From Rutidosis leptorrhynchoides (taxonomy: Eukaryota > Streptophyta > Magnoliopsida > Asterales > Asteraceae): DNA of 64,000 nucleotides. The DNA is taken from the NCBI RefSeq assembly GCF_046630445.1, contig NC_092333.1, forward strand, positions 714,255,001-714,319,000. Reading direction: 5' to 3'. Every line of letters begins with the position of its first letter. The stretch's first letter is position 1. The notes under the pieces were generated by a model. It was not told the DNA's origin. It ran no database searches and worked only from the letters and a program-made list of their open reading frames with translations. The translations under genes were made by a program, and so were the position numbers. Shown here piece after piece: positions 44,400 through 58,059 of the stretch.

Positions 44400-47300
44400 A
44401 TGGCACATGCTAAAGAAACCTCCGCCGGCAGTGTTGAGAGAAATGCATACGCCTTTCTTAGGCAGCTCGAAATTGGCAAGGAAGCTGAGGTGAAACTCAT
44501 GATATGTAGAAGTTGGGATACGTATACCGCGTACGGCACGTATCTGAGCACAGACTTCATCGCTTCAGATGAACAGGTCTACAAATTTACTTTAGAATTG
44601 CATTTACATTGGCTAATTTTGTTGAATTATTATGTCCTTAGTTCTAAATGAATATGTAATTAGTGGCTGAGGTTCAAATAGGTGCATGATAGTTATTAAC
44701 TATTGTTCAGAACTATATCCTATTACAGGTTTTATTGATAAACAGACGTCAAATCTATTTTTGTTAAAATGATATTGTTTGACATTGCACTATTCCTCAT
44801 ATTTATTCAGTGCTTTACTTTCGATCGTGTTTAAAGGTCATAGATATTGGTTTTTAGGCTGTGTGTCACACTTTGGCAATAGGTGTATTTAGAAGGTATT
44901 TAGCCACAAATAAAGGTTATCAGCCTTTGTTTTTAGGCTGTGTGCATGTTCATCAATTATAGCTCAACTCACTCTGTTATACGACACTAATATAAACAAA
45001 TATATTATATTTTAACCGTTCATTTGCATAGGTAAAATAGCAAACATTAAATAGGAGCAACATTGATGAACATTAGCATGTCCAGACATTGATGAACATG
45101 TTTTTAGGTTTTTTATCAGCTTAGGTTTTGATGAACATGTTTTTAGGTTTTTTGTCAGGTTTGGTTATAATTGTATTTAGAGGGTCTCTCACACTAATAT
45201 TTGTTATTTACCAGTAATGATAAGTAGCCATTTATATAGGAGCAACATTATATGCAACTCAGGCCTTGCCCCTTTTATTAATGTTGTTCTTTTGTGTGTG
45301 TTTTGATTTATTCAAAGAAATGAAATAATTGAATATATATGTTTTGAATTTATAAAAGATGTCTTATTTTATTTTTCGGAGTCTTGAATAATTTTGACTT
45401 TAAATATTTTTGTTATTACATGATATTTTTGATATTTGATAAAACTTAATGAATTGCCTTTCATGTGACGCAGAGTGATGTAATCCAGTTGACCGCTAAG
45501 AGCAACGTTGCTCACCATTTCATCCCCCGATTGAAGGAGGGATCCGTCTACTTGCTCAACCACTTTGATGTGGTCTGTAATAAAGACGAGTACCGTATTA
45601 TGAAGGACAACAAGCTGCTCATTCAGCTCACCGGCTCCGCGTTCCTCAGAAAACAGCCCACACGTGACGAAGCTTTGTTTGTCCGTCATCCCTTCCGCTG
45701 CGTTGAAATGGAAGACATGGAACTGACTTCGGGAAAATACGTCATCGGTATAGCTTAATTACCCCTGCCCACTTCTTTACCTACAGTTTATTGTTCTTTT
45801 AACTTACTAAAAAAGTTGATTCTAAATGCTGTAGACGTAGTTGGGCGGGTCCTAAACGTCGGGGAGCCCCAGACACAGAAATCAGGGGCGGTCATTCTAG
45901 AATTTGACCTTGCTAATGAAAGGTGCTCAACAATCTAAACTCTAACCCATCTATCAATAGGTATATGTATGTTTGTTTCTAATCTTTTACTTTTGCATAG
46001 GGGTCGAAGAATGAAAACCGCACTTTGGGGAACCTTGGGTCCGTCTTTTATGGAGAAGATGCATGCTGCTAATGCTTTGTATTGCATCATTCTGACGTCC
46101 GTGTCAGTCAAAAAGACCTTCAACGGTACCCTCTCAACATAGCGTTCTCCAAGTACTTCGAATCCTTAATGCCCTGTTTATATCACTGAGTTTTAACTAT
46201 TTGCAGGCAACCTAGCTCTCTCGAGCACCTCCGCCACCCAAATTATCAATGACATCCAGATTCCGACACTTGCAAAGTTCATAGAGAAAATGAGGTTTTG
46301 TCCACAGTAATACTAAGATGTCATATTGACATTATTCACTGGTTTGCTCCAAAATAACTCCCACTGTTTTTTTTGCAGTGGCGTTGATCTCCCAGCCGAC
46401 GTGGAAGACACTTCTACAGTGTGGCAGCTTCCACCACCAAAAGAGGGAACGCTTTCTGAGCTGATTGCAATGGTGCGGAAGGGGAAAAAGCACATCGTAC
46501 GTACCACTGCGCCTACGACCCGACCTTATTTAATCAATTGAAATGGACAGCTAATTCTATTTGGTTTTTACCTTTTCATTATAGTCGGACGATGTGTTCA
46601 AGTTCCGAGTCGAGATCACAAACATCCGCCTAAAAAATAGCTGGTACTACAACACTTGCAGTGTCTGCAAGGCACGGAAGGGGCTCTCAAGAAAGCATAA
46701 CCAATACTGGTGCGAGTCGTGCAGCGATGTTGTCCCAGAACCACTATCAAGGTATTGAATTCGACGATAGCAACATTTACAAATGTGATGCTTAACCACC
46801 TGAGCTTCCTTTCTAACAAAGGATTTGTCACACGTGTTTGAATGTTTCAGGTTTCGTGTGGAATGTGATGTCACAGATGGAACTGCTTCCACAGTTGTTA
46901 TTCTTTTCGATGAGACAGCTGAGGAACTAACGAACACCACTGCAGCGAGGCTGTTGCTCAAGCTAGACGCGGTAAGCCTCTATTTTTAATAAACTTCACA
47001 CGTTAGTAGGTGTTTACTTTGCTAACGTGTTGCGGATTAGGAGACTTGCAACACGGTGTTGCCGAATGCACTCGCTAATCTCCTGAATACCAAGCAAGTC
47101 GTTTTGTTGAAGACAATATCCTATTTTGAGCACGGATCATATGAGAGTTTCAACTGTGTTAAAGTATACCCTCACGAAATTCCTGCCGAGAATCCACCCA
47201 CTGAAGATTCGGGAGACGATTTAGGGCCTGCAACCGTTGACAAAGGTTTGAAACTGGTCAGCCCTTTGCCCTCAGCAGCAAAGGCCACAAAGAGAACCAT

Positions 47301-47585
47301 AGAATTTCCTACTCCTTCGAAGGTTGTAGAGCGTGTCACCCGTCACAAGTAAGATGTTAATTATATTTGTATTCACACAGGACAGTTACATGTATTGGAC
47401 CAGCCCTACACACACAACTAAAATTGTTATCTTTTATGTTTGTGACCTTCATACACTATCGTTATTCTTATATACACCATTATGCTCCCCCCCACAGGTT
47501 TGTTGTTACAAGTGACACTGAGGATGAGGATGGGATAGCTGGAGATGATACAAATCCCAAGAGTAGCGTTCGTACCGACGCATAG
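44400..47585 (+). CDS. RPA70-like single-strand DNA-binding protein of the Helitron
   Basis: Ten exons with GT-AG junctions: 44400-44576, 45474-45747, 45835-45922, 46001-46125, 46207-46294, 46379-46496, 46585-46751, 46851-46971, 47041-47348, 47498-47585; 1554 nt, 517 residues, one open frame. It resembles the large subunit of replication protein A as carried by plant Helitrons. Residues about 1-150 are an OB fold (DUF223-like: KSNVAHHFIPRLKEGSVYLL), 150-260 a second OB fold (ALWGTLGPSF), and 290-400 a third with a zinc ribbon, C315-X2-C318-X14-C333-X2-C336. The tail is acidic. The N-terminal 70N domain of true RPA1 is absent. It is expected to coat single-stranded DNA during rolling-circle transposition. 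All splice sites and the frame are intact. Confidence 0.85.
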
Positions 47586-49938
47586 GTTGTTTTTTAGTGA
47601 TAAATAAAAAGGGTCAGCCTGTTGACTTTAAAAATTTCCATGTTGGTTTTCTAAGACACTTTTTGGGTTTCATGTGTTTTTGTTTTGTTTTCATGCTACT
47701 TAAAACAATAAACTGCCTCAATAAAAGCAATTTTTGCTTATACATCAACAGCCTTCATTTTCATTATGTTTGTGTTGTGTTGGTTGATATTTAAACGCAT
47801 TACACACATCATTTGTCTTTGATATTCCCAAATCAAGTGCTATGCCTTTTTGCGTATAGCGTGAAATTGCCATAATGCCTTTTATAGGTGCGTGACCTGT
47901 CACCTTCTAAACTAAGTCAGGATGCCGTTAGAAATATATTTAGCGATCACAATGTCGTCATTCAAAAATAGACTTTGTTACTCTGTGTGCTCATCTCAGG
48001 CCTAAAATGCAGGTTCTTACCAAGAGTTTTTTAAATGTGCATGTTTGAACACTGGCTACACAGCCACTGTATGTGTAGGTGTTGCCAGATATGTGCAACA
48101 TGCTACATATCTTGGATGATTAGAAAAGGTATGTAACTGTCAATCAAATCGTGTCCATGCTAAGTTTTTTACAATGCCACAACGTCAGTACAAAACACAT
48201 TGTATACCTTGCTTACGAATTGGTTTTCATTTTCCATTGTACATTTTAGGCGTTTAGTGATAGAACTGCATAAACCTCCATCGTATATATAAGTGTTGTA
48301 TGGGTTTATTGTTTGATATATATTGTTTGGATGAGCTAGAGCTTCATGAATTGTTTTTATAGAACTTAGCAAACCTCCATCGTATATATATATAAGTGTT
48401 GTATAGGTTTATTGTTTGATATGTATTATTTGGATAAGCTAGAGCTTCATGAATTGTTTTTAGTGGTTCGGTTTATGTATATATATATACATATATATGT
48501 ATATATATATATGTATATATATGTATATAGTACATCTATGTTTGAATACATAAACACAAGTAATATATAGACCATCGTGAAGTTGGTGGAAATTGTATGA
48601 CGTCCAGTCACTGTTTTCTCAGATTCCCTTTCCTGTGTGCAGGAACTTTCATTACCAAAAACTAGGAGGACGCAACCGACCCTTTGTAAACACCCCATCC
48701 AAGTCGTCAGGTAATTACACGAGGTACTTCATTTTGAAACGGGTCAATAGAATTTAATATAAGTTAGCAATTATACATAGCTGAGCAGTTGAGAAAATTT
48801 GGGATCACGGTAAGAAACTCTAAACATGATAAAACTACCGATGTTGGAGGGATTAACAATGAAATCCCTGATTTGAAGGCTAAATATAGATGCGGAGATG
48901 CTTATTTGTGAGCCTAAATCCCCCATGTTGTACATCTGTTGCTTAAAGAAAAAAAAATTTCTGCCACTGCTTACCATTTTTCGTATATATTATGGAGTAA
49001 TTGCATAACTTCGTGCTTCCGGCTTATAACACTAATTTAATTAGTTTTGTATACTGACAATATGATTGTGCTTTTGTTTTATTAGGAAACAAAAATAAGG
49101 GTCTGTATATTAAAAGATTTTATTAAACTTTCTTTATTATTAGGGAATTTCTTATGTCTTATAATATGCAATTAATTGCAACATGTTAAAATAATTAATT
49201 CGTGGTATGACATCTCATTACGATAATCGGAAAACCTTTAAATGGTGTAAACTTTATTGCTTTGTTACTGATTTTGTTATGTACTGGTGTCATAATTTAG
49301 TTGCTCCTATGTATTTATTCATGATCTGATATTATGCAGTTATTTGAACTTTTTCTGATTACTTCTCAGATTGTTGCAAAACCTGAGCTTCTTTAACCTA
49401 AAAGTTAACTGATTTACATTTATATAACTTTTATAATATAATCAGTTTACAAAACTAATATTATTGTGGACCATTACTCTGCGTTTTATGCTCTTTCACT
49501 GATTATTTTTGCAACCTTATCAGAAGTTTGTAATATCACGATTACTGTACCAATTTATCGGAAGGTCTAAACAAGTTATTGTTTTGTTATTAATTTTGTT
49601 TAACAAGGTCTATTCAGATTGATATTCTTAACAAGGTCTGAACAAGTCTCGCTAGACCTGCCCGGAAACTGGAGTTTAAAATGTTACTTGCTAACTTCGG
49701 TTTCTAAAAAGACCCGGGTCAACTGGGTTGAGAGTTAAGTTTATTAATGACGGAACCCTTTCATGTTTGCCCTTCACAATTACTACTCTTAAACTCTATA
49801 ACTTATATGCAATACTATTAATAATATTAGTTAGCCTAGAAATGTTAACACCCCTATGAATACTAACAGTACCAGCTGTTACTTTCTTGAACAGGCCTAT
49901 AAGTATACTTTGCACATTCTACCAGCTCCTCATCTTAC
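47586..49938. other. Helitron spacer between RPA-like and RepHel genes
   Basis: No coding sequence recognised. Contains a two-copy tandem repeat of about 100 bp (48263-48361 and 48366-48462, with CCTCCATCGTATATATA and GAGCTAGAGCTTCATGAATTG) and short TATATG-rich tracts. Confidence 0.7.
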
Positions 49939-51400
49939 ATGGCTTCAACTACATTGCCCTCCCCCTCTGCCCATATTTCCAAAGGAATGCCCAGTGTTGT
50001 CTTCACCATTTAAAGTTTAATTACTTTCCCATTCAATCTTTGATCAATTTTTTTACAGGTGTTTGGAAGCATCTGCAGCTCACAGATTTATTCAATGGAC
50101 CCATATCAATTCACACTTCAACAGCACCTGGACCAAACGGGTGAACGCAGGTGTTCTTTGGGCTCATAATACGTGACCCACCGTACTTTCATCCAGGTTT
50201 ATCATCGTCTATCCTAAAATTGTATACCTAATAGAATATAACATTTGTTTCCTTGAACGTTCCAAAGTTTCATGGTAGAACCGATTAAAACAGATGGTTA
50301 TTAATTATTGATATGAATTATGCTCATTTGCTTTGTAAAGCTATAACAACCTAAACTCATTTAATATCATAATTTGGCTATGGTTTAAAAAAGAAAAAAA
50401 GGTGTTAAACTCGGCCTACTCTAAATGACCATGTACTAGAAGGAGCTGACACCCTCGCCAAGTTATTTTTCAGGTTGTCGTCATCTTAGGTTGTGATTAG
50501 TTAACGGGCATGATACCATTATTGCTTTGTTTGTACTTATACAAAACACGTTGACATTATATGACTGCCGATTTGTGTAGCTATAATTAAAAAAAAAAAA
50601 ACCAGTCAATACAAAATTACTTATTTATGAACGGTCCATTACATACTCACTGTCACTGTTCACCATAATCTGTATACTCATCTATCGCCAATTTGTTCAG
50701 GAAGTACAAGTATTGAGAATCAAGCGTACAATAACCCCGCCAACAATACCACGCCTCTGGACTCAGGTAATAACACCCTTGCACAAAAAATATGTGTACT
50801 TTAATTTACGCCTTCGGCCCTCATCAGCATGCCACTGTAGTTCTCCCCAGGTAATTGGTCAGATTGTCGTCATGTTAGTTTGTGATTAGTTAACGGGCAT
50901 GATAACATTATTGCTTTGTTTGTACTTATACAAAACACGTTGACATAATATGACCGCCGATTCGTCTGCCTATAATAAAAAAAAAAGAAACATAACATAA
51001 AAAATGACTTATTTATGAACGGTGCATTACATTTTCACTGTCAGTCTTCACCATTATCTGAATACTCAGCTATCGACAATTTGTTCAGGAAGTAGAAGCA
51101 TTGAGGAACAAGCGTTCAATAACCCTGCCAACAATAGCATCCAGCTGGACTCAGGTAATAACACCCCTGTACAAAAAAATAGGTGCCTTCTACTTTACAT
51201 GCTCGACACCCATCAGCCTGCAACTGTAGTTGAAAAATGAGGTAGCTAAAGCTGGTCATTTTCTATTCGGCCCCTACCTTAACAGTCCAATGTCACCCGA
51301 CTCTCGTTTTTGCATGTCCCATGTATATAGAGATGTATAAATATGTCTATGGATATAAATATAGACACGTGCATAAACGTATCTATGAATATATAGGTAA

Positions 51401-51459
<59 letters not shown>

Positions 51460-51489
51460 TAAAAATATATGTTTTGATATGTGTATACC

Positions 51490-51564
<75 letters not shown>

Positions 51565-52290
51565 GCACACATGGATGGTTTTTAATATTTTCCCGATTAC
51601 CAGGTGGTTTAGAGCGGATTCAACTCTCGGATTTCCTAAAGGGCCCGATGACAATTTATACATCATCAAAAACATCAGGTTCTGGAGGAATACTTTCGTT
51701 CGGTGGCCTGGTCATAAATACCCGACATTACGCACACCAGAATGCAGGTGCCAGGATAACAACTACATCAGTCAACAGTTTAACAATTTATACTCCGAAC
51801 CATCCAGGTACCCCTACACTATGCATACAACTACCTTCTATCCCCCTTTTCAGCGTATCTCTGCCTTTTTTGTGTTTATTTGAATTTAGTAACAATATCT
51901 ATTGGCTTTCCTGATTGGAACCAGATAACTTCCTGCTGCCTCTATCGAGTTTGTTAGCTGGTCACCTATCCCTCTACTCATCAACAACGAACACACAAAA
52001 TGGAAAAAGCCAAAAATACTATTGTCTGAAATTGACTGCACCCTCCGAGACGAACATAGCTACACGTGACCCATCATATATTTGCACGAGACCCATCATA
52101 TATAGCTACACGAGACGAACATAGCTACCCGAAAGCCCGGATGTTCCCCAGGTAACTTGAGAAATTATACTCCATCTTCAAAATATTCCACTCTTTAACA
52201 TAACACCCCCTATATACTCCGTTTATTTATATTGTCCCTGCTGCGCTGACTACGGATCCAAGAGTTTCCCGCATCCACCTCGGCAGGTAA
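49939..52290 (+). CDS. Low-complexity 5' exons of the RepHel gene (uncertain model)
   Basis: Several short exon-like blocks sit upstream of the Rep core. A plausible start is at 49939 ([15 protein letters not shown]). Clear blocks: 50059 onward ([20 protein letters not shown]); 50701-50766 and 51089-51154, two 66-bp copies both starting and ending in phase 1 (S.SIE.QA.NNPANN); and 51604-51807, also phase 1 at both ends and related to the 50059 block ([20 protein letters not shown]). Further donor-like ends lie near 52151 and 52288. Ser/Thr/Asn-rich N-terminal extensions made of many small exons are usual in plant Helitron proteins. The exit of the 50059 block and the exons after 51900 do not fit a clean frame, so this part may be decayed. 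Confidence 0.45.
50466..51230 (+). repeat. Tandem duplication, about 390-bp unit, containing one exon each
   Basis: Two copies (about 50466-50840 and 50865-51230) with shared intron and exon sequence, for instance TTAGTTAACGGGCATGATA, TACTTATACAAAACACG and TTATTTATGAACGGT in both. Confidence 0.88.
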
Positions 52291-52969
52291 TCATTCCCGC
52301 ATTAAATTATATACAAATGTTGTTTTTTATTTAAAATTGCCCAAATTCCAATAAACGGCAGCCTACGACAAGCACACTTCATAGATTATCGTAGATTGGT
52401 TCCCATGTGTATGCCTGCTAAATTTCCTTCTACTTCCTATATAATATATGCCAATGTATCTTTAGTGCTGAACAGTGATTTGCTAAATTTGTATATGCTG
52501 TGCATACGATGTTTGATGTGTAGATGGTTTACATAAATTTGTATATCCCATTATTGCTGAGAAATAGTAATGTTGGCTAAAGTTATCGATACACAATTAG
52601 ACAGCACCAATAATAGAAAAAATGTAGTAAATAACAGAGTTATTTGTAATTATAGGTATTTGCTGTGGATGTGTATATGCTGTTTCATTAATAATCTTAT
52701 TAAATTATTATCTTTAGTATTAACAATAGTTTTGGTAAATTTGTATACGCTGCGCATACAATGTCTGATGTTCATATGATGTTTCATGCGGTGTCTGATG
52801 CGCATAGGATGTCCGGTGCCCATACGATGTCTGATGTGTATATGTTGTTTCATTGGCACTGAAAAGTGTTTTGATAAATTTGTTTTTTACAAATCTTGGA
52901 TAAAATAATTACTATTTTGAATAATCTAATTTGAAAAACCCCTGCTACTTCAATCCACCAGGCACACAT

Positions 52970-55900
52970 GTTTCTTATCGTTCTCATGGACCTCCTTCGT
53001 TTAAGTGCCGGAACTGTGACGCAACAATGTGGTATGAAGAATGGAACAACAAGCCAAAAAACACTTCCAGATCGTCCTTCTCAATGTGTTGTCAAAATGG
53101 AAAAGTCTTACTCCCACAGCTCATGCCGTCTCCTCCGTTGTTACAGTCATTGCTTGATTACAATGATTCTACATCATCTAAATTCCGAGAACAAATACGC
53201 ATATATAACAGCATGTTTTGTTTTACATCTTTTGGGGCTAAAATAGACCATTATGTTAACCGTGGCTAAGGCCCGTATACATTTAGGATAAGCGGACAAA
53301 CCTATCATAAAATTGGTTCACTTATACCAGAGGCTGTAGGGACACCAAAATATGCACAACTCTACTTTTATGATACACAAAACGAAGCAAGAAATCGTAT
53401 GTCCGCTTTCTTAGGCCACGATTCTAAAGAGACAGTTGATGAAACCCTAACCAAGAATCTCATTAGCATGTTAGATGAGTACAGTGCTGTAGCAAAGGCA
53501 TTTCGTATGGCAAGGGATTGGTCAAGTAATAACCCAAACGTTAGATTGTGAACTACATTTAGTTGCTAAAATAACCACCTCACGACAATATAATGCACCC
53601 AATGTTGGTGAAATAGCTGCGTTAGTCACTAGCGACTTTGGCCACTGCAATTCTTCACGAGATATCATCGTCCAAAAAAAGAATTGTGCCCCCAAAAGAA
53701 TATCAGAGCTACATCAACTTTATATGGCGTTGCAATACCCTTTACTATTTCCATATGGTGAAACCGGATATCACGAAGCGATACCATATAATAATAATAG
53801 TGGGAAAAGGCAGACTGCCAGGGGTTACGTCACAATGCGAGAGTACTATAGTTATAGGATTCAGTATCGTGAAAATGAGGGCACAACTCTCCTAAGAGGT
53901 GGTCGATTATTCCAACAATTCTTGGTCGATGCATATACATCCGTTGAAGAACAAAGATTGCAGTGGGTAAGACATCACCAAAATGAGTTGCGAACCGACC
54001 TATACAATAATGTTTGTGATGCTGTTATAAGGGGCGACACGTCAGCGGCATCAATCGGAAAGAGAATTATTTTGCCAGCTTCCCATACAGGGAGTCCACG
54101 ATATATGGTCCAAAATTACCAAGATGCAATGGCTTTATGTCGGGAATTTGATAACCCTGATTTATTCATCACCTTCACTTCTAACCCAAAATGGCCCGAA
54201 ATTGATGGAATGCTCTCCTATGTTGACGGTCAAAAGGCACCAGATCGCCCAGAGATTGTCGCCCGAGTATTCAAACAGAAACTAGATGCTCTGACAAATG
54301 ATATCATGAAAGAACAAATATTTGGCACGTGTCAAGCAGGTACAATGAACACCTACTTAAGCATTCCCACTTACGCATAATGCCATGTTTTTTTACTTTG
54401 ATAATTTACCGTTTTAAGAACCACCCACTAGGTTACATATATGTTAACAATCCCTTTAACCCCACATGTTGTTGCAGGCCTCTACATTATCGAATTCCAA
54501 AAGCGCGGATTACCTCATGTACATATGTTAATATGGTTGACACGTGATTACAAGTGCAAGACACCATCAGACATCGATGATCTCATATCAGCAGAGATAC
54601 CCTCTCAAATACACGATCCAGAAGGGTTTAAAGCAGTCACTGAATACATGTTGCATGGACCTTGCGGTAGTACGCATATGGATGCTCCTTGCATTATTGA
54701 TAGGAAATGCTCAAAACACTTTCCTAAACCATATTATGCAGAAACCACTATTGATGAAGACGGGTACGCCAATTATAGGCGCCACAACAATGGAGTCAAA
54801 TTTCGCAAGAACAACACTAACCTTGATAATAGTTTTGTTGTCCCCTACAATAGATATTTGTTGCTCAAGTACAACGCCCATATTAATGTCGAATGGTGCA
54901 ATAGATCTCACGCAATCAAGTACTTATTCAAATACTTAAACAAAGGTCCGGATCGAGCAACAATAGTCATCCAAGAAAACATGATCCCCAACGAAAACTC
55001 AACAGTGCAAACTGTTATTAACGTTGACGAAATTAAGAATTATTTGGATTGTCGATATTTATCATCGTGTGAGGCCGTCTGGCGATTGTTTTCGTTTGAC
55101 ATCCATTATTCAAGACCATCGGTTATCAAATTGTCATACCATTTGCCTAATCAACAATCAGTGACATTGCGCGATTCCCAGCAACTCCCTCCCCTTCTAC
55201 ACAGAGAGAGCATTAAAGAGACAATGTTTATACAATGGTTTGAACTTAACAAACAGGATGAACATGCACGGTCTCTAACTTATGCAAAAATCCCCAAAGA
55301 TTACGTGTGGAACCAAGACGCCAAAATATGGACCCGGAGAAAACTAAGAACATTATTCGGACGCATTGTCTATTCAAATCCTGCATCAGGTGAACGTTAC
55401 TATCTACGGATGTTGTTGAACATAGTTAAAGGGCCCCGTTATTTTGAGGAAATTAGAACTGTAGATGCATGCTTTGCACATGGTTTGTTGAATGATGATA
55501 AAGAATGGACAGAAGCCATCTCTGAAGCAAGGCTATGGGCAACAGGTTCGCAACTGCGAGACTTATTTGTGACCATGTTACTCTTTTGCAATGTAAGTCA
55601 ACCACTCACACTATGGGAACTAAATTGGGAAGCTTTATCAGAGGACATTCTCTATAAAAAAAGGAAAATATTCAACTTTCCAGATTTGATCCTAACCGAG
55701 GCTCAGCTTAAAAATAATTGCTTAGTCGAGATACAAGGAATTTTAAATAAAAATGGCAAATCTTTAGCTGACTTCCCCGAGCTTCCGCAGCCAGACCAAT
55801 CAATGCTAACCCAAATGGACAACCGTCTAATACGCGAGGAATTAAACTACAACATAAAAGAAATGACTACCTTACATAACACCCTTTTCAGCTCACTCAA

Positions 55901-57496
55901 CCCAGAGCAACTACAAATATATCTCCAAGTCATTAACGATGTTCATAAACAACAAGGTGGTCTATTTTTTTTATATGGTCCCGGCGGCACTGGAAAAACA
56001 TTCTTATACAATGCCGTCCTCGCAAAATTAAGGTCAGAAAGGCTGATTGTGCTCGCAGTTGCATCTTCAGGTGTGTTTACCTTTGACTATATATGATTGC
56101 CAACTCAACTTACCATTAACATATTACCTACTACACAAAAAAAAACATTTCATACATGCTACCACTACCAACACTAACAAGCCTAAACTACAGGTATCGC
56201 ATCATTGCTTTTACCCGGAGGGCGGACAGCACACAGTCGATTCGTCATCCCACTGGAATTAATGGAAAACAGCACATGCGAAATAAAACCACAAACACAC
56301 TTGGCATCACTTATTCAAGAAGTCCATTTAATAATTTGGGATGAGGTGCCAATGACTCAAAGGTTCGCTTTCGAGGCCCTAGATAAAACTTTGCGAGACA
56401 TTTTAGGGGCGAAGGATGATAGAAACAGATCAAAGATTTTCGGAGGTATGCCTGTCTTACTAGGGGCGACTTTAGACAAATACTTCCAGTGATACCAAAG
56501 GGCAAAAGAGAAGAAATAGTTCATGCATGCATTAACAGGTCCGAATTATGGCAACATTGTAACCTGCACACACTATCCCGCATTATGTGTGTGAACGAAT
56601 ACACTCCAGATGGACATCTTGATACAGTAAAACAAAACTTCAATAAATGGGTACTAGATATAGGGGAAGGTAAAGTTCCTGCAATTGCTAAAGATGGGGA
56701 GGATGAGCCAACATGGATAAAAATTCCCGAAGAATTCATTATATCTTCAAGCAAGCCCCCGATTGAAACGATCGTTGACACGATATTTCCATATTTCCCC
56801 GTGAGACAGGATGATGAAGATTACTTGCGAGAGAGGGCTATTTTGACACCTAGAAATGACGACGCGGATGAGATTAATAAACATATGTTCAAAAAATTAC
56901 AAGGAGCAACAATGACATACAAAAGCTCTGATGATATTTGCAAGGGATCAACCGACAGCATGGAACAACAACAAACATATCCCGTGGAATACTTAAATAC
57001 ATTAAACTTCCCTGGTGTTCCTCCTCACAAACTTAAGTTAAAATTAGGTCAACCAGTTATGTTGTTACGAAACCTATGCCTAACCGCAGGTCTGTGCAAC
57101 GGAACACGTCTCATCCTAACAGATTTCCAAAATTTTGTTCTTCAAGCCCGGATTATAACAGGCTCGCATATAGGAAAAACAGTCATCATTCCACAGATTG
57201 TTCTTACGTCGGCCCAAACAAAATGGCCCTTTGTGATGCAACGAATTCAATTCCCAGTCAAGCCCTGTTATGAAATGACAATAAACAAAAGCCAGGGACA
57301 ATCTTTAAAATCTGTCGATCTTTACCTACCGAAACCAGTTTTTAGCCACAGATAACTATACGTTGCCCTATCACGAGTAACTGACCCAGCTGGTTTAAAA
57401 ATAGTCTTAATAAATGATAGCGACGAACGTTTAAAGGGTCACACACAAAATGTTGTGTACAGGGAAACTTTCTTCAACTTGAAACATGATTCATAG
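52970..57496 (+). pseudogene. Helitron Rep / Pif1-type helicase (RepHel), decayed
   Basis: Starts with a Cys-rich module (FKCRNCDATMWYEEWN ... MCCQNGKVLLP). The Rep part follows: HUH-type motif in FQKRGLPHVHMLIWL (near 54500-54535) and the two-tyrosine motif YLFKYLNKG (near 54920-54950). The helicase part has Walker A GPGGTGKT (near 55980-56000), IIWDEVPM (Walker B-like) and a late INKSQGQSLKSVDL motif. Introns: 54340-54477 and 56071-56193. Rep nicks and joins DNA strands and the helicase unwinds them in rolling-circle transposition. The frame is broken at least four times: an in-frame TAA near 53268, a shift near 53550, a one-base loss near 56465 where the family has GGDFRQILPV, and a TAA near 57354. 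So it is a pseudogene, although each domain is well preserved. Confidence 0.9.
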
Positions 57497-58032
57497 AGGT
57501 ATGCTTACTACTAATTTCAATCATTTAATTATTTCATCTCAAACACCATGATTTGATGTTATTATTCCACAATGCAGATTCCACACATTTTGGCACCCCC
57601 GCACCAACCTTCGCGAGGTATTTTATTAGCATTTTACTTTCATATACTCACTAACTTTATTAGTTGTGCACATAATGCCATTCATTGATTAGAATTCCTT
57701 CATTACCATAGACATATTACACGAAAAGGGTATCGGATTTGTTGGAAAACATCAGCTACTACTAAAGTCGAAGGCACATCAACAGTGGACTAACTATGTT
57801 CATCAATCCCTTTCTCATCCTTAATAATACAAGTGTTATATTTTTTTTTTGTATAATCATTTGTATGGTTGTAGATAAATAAATTAAACTTCATGTGTCT
57901 TTCATATATTTTTAACTACATACTAACTCAATAACTCAATATGATTGTCGTTAAACCAATTACCAAAGGAATTACCCCCTTTAGCCGATTGCTATACGTC
58001 TCACCCCACTAACCGCAGACCATACAACTGTT

Positions 58033-58059
58033 CGTGCAACGCACGGGCACTGAAACTAG
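58033..58059 (+). terminator. Helitron 3' hairpin and CTAG end
   Basis: Stem CGTGC/GCACG with loop AAC, 10 nt spacer, then CTAG, followed by T. This is the standard Helitron 3' terminator structure. Confidence 0.88.

Noticed and set aside
51274-51914. ORFs rich in IYIYIY
   Set aside because: Translations of (AT)n tracts, as at 21532-21821, 24999-25202 and 25716-26114.
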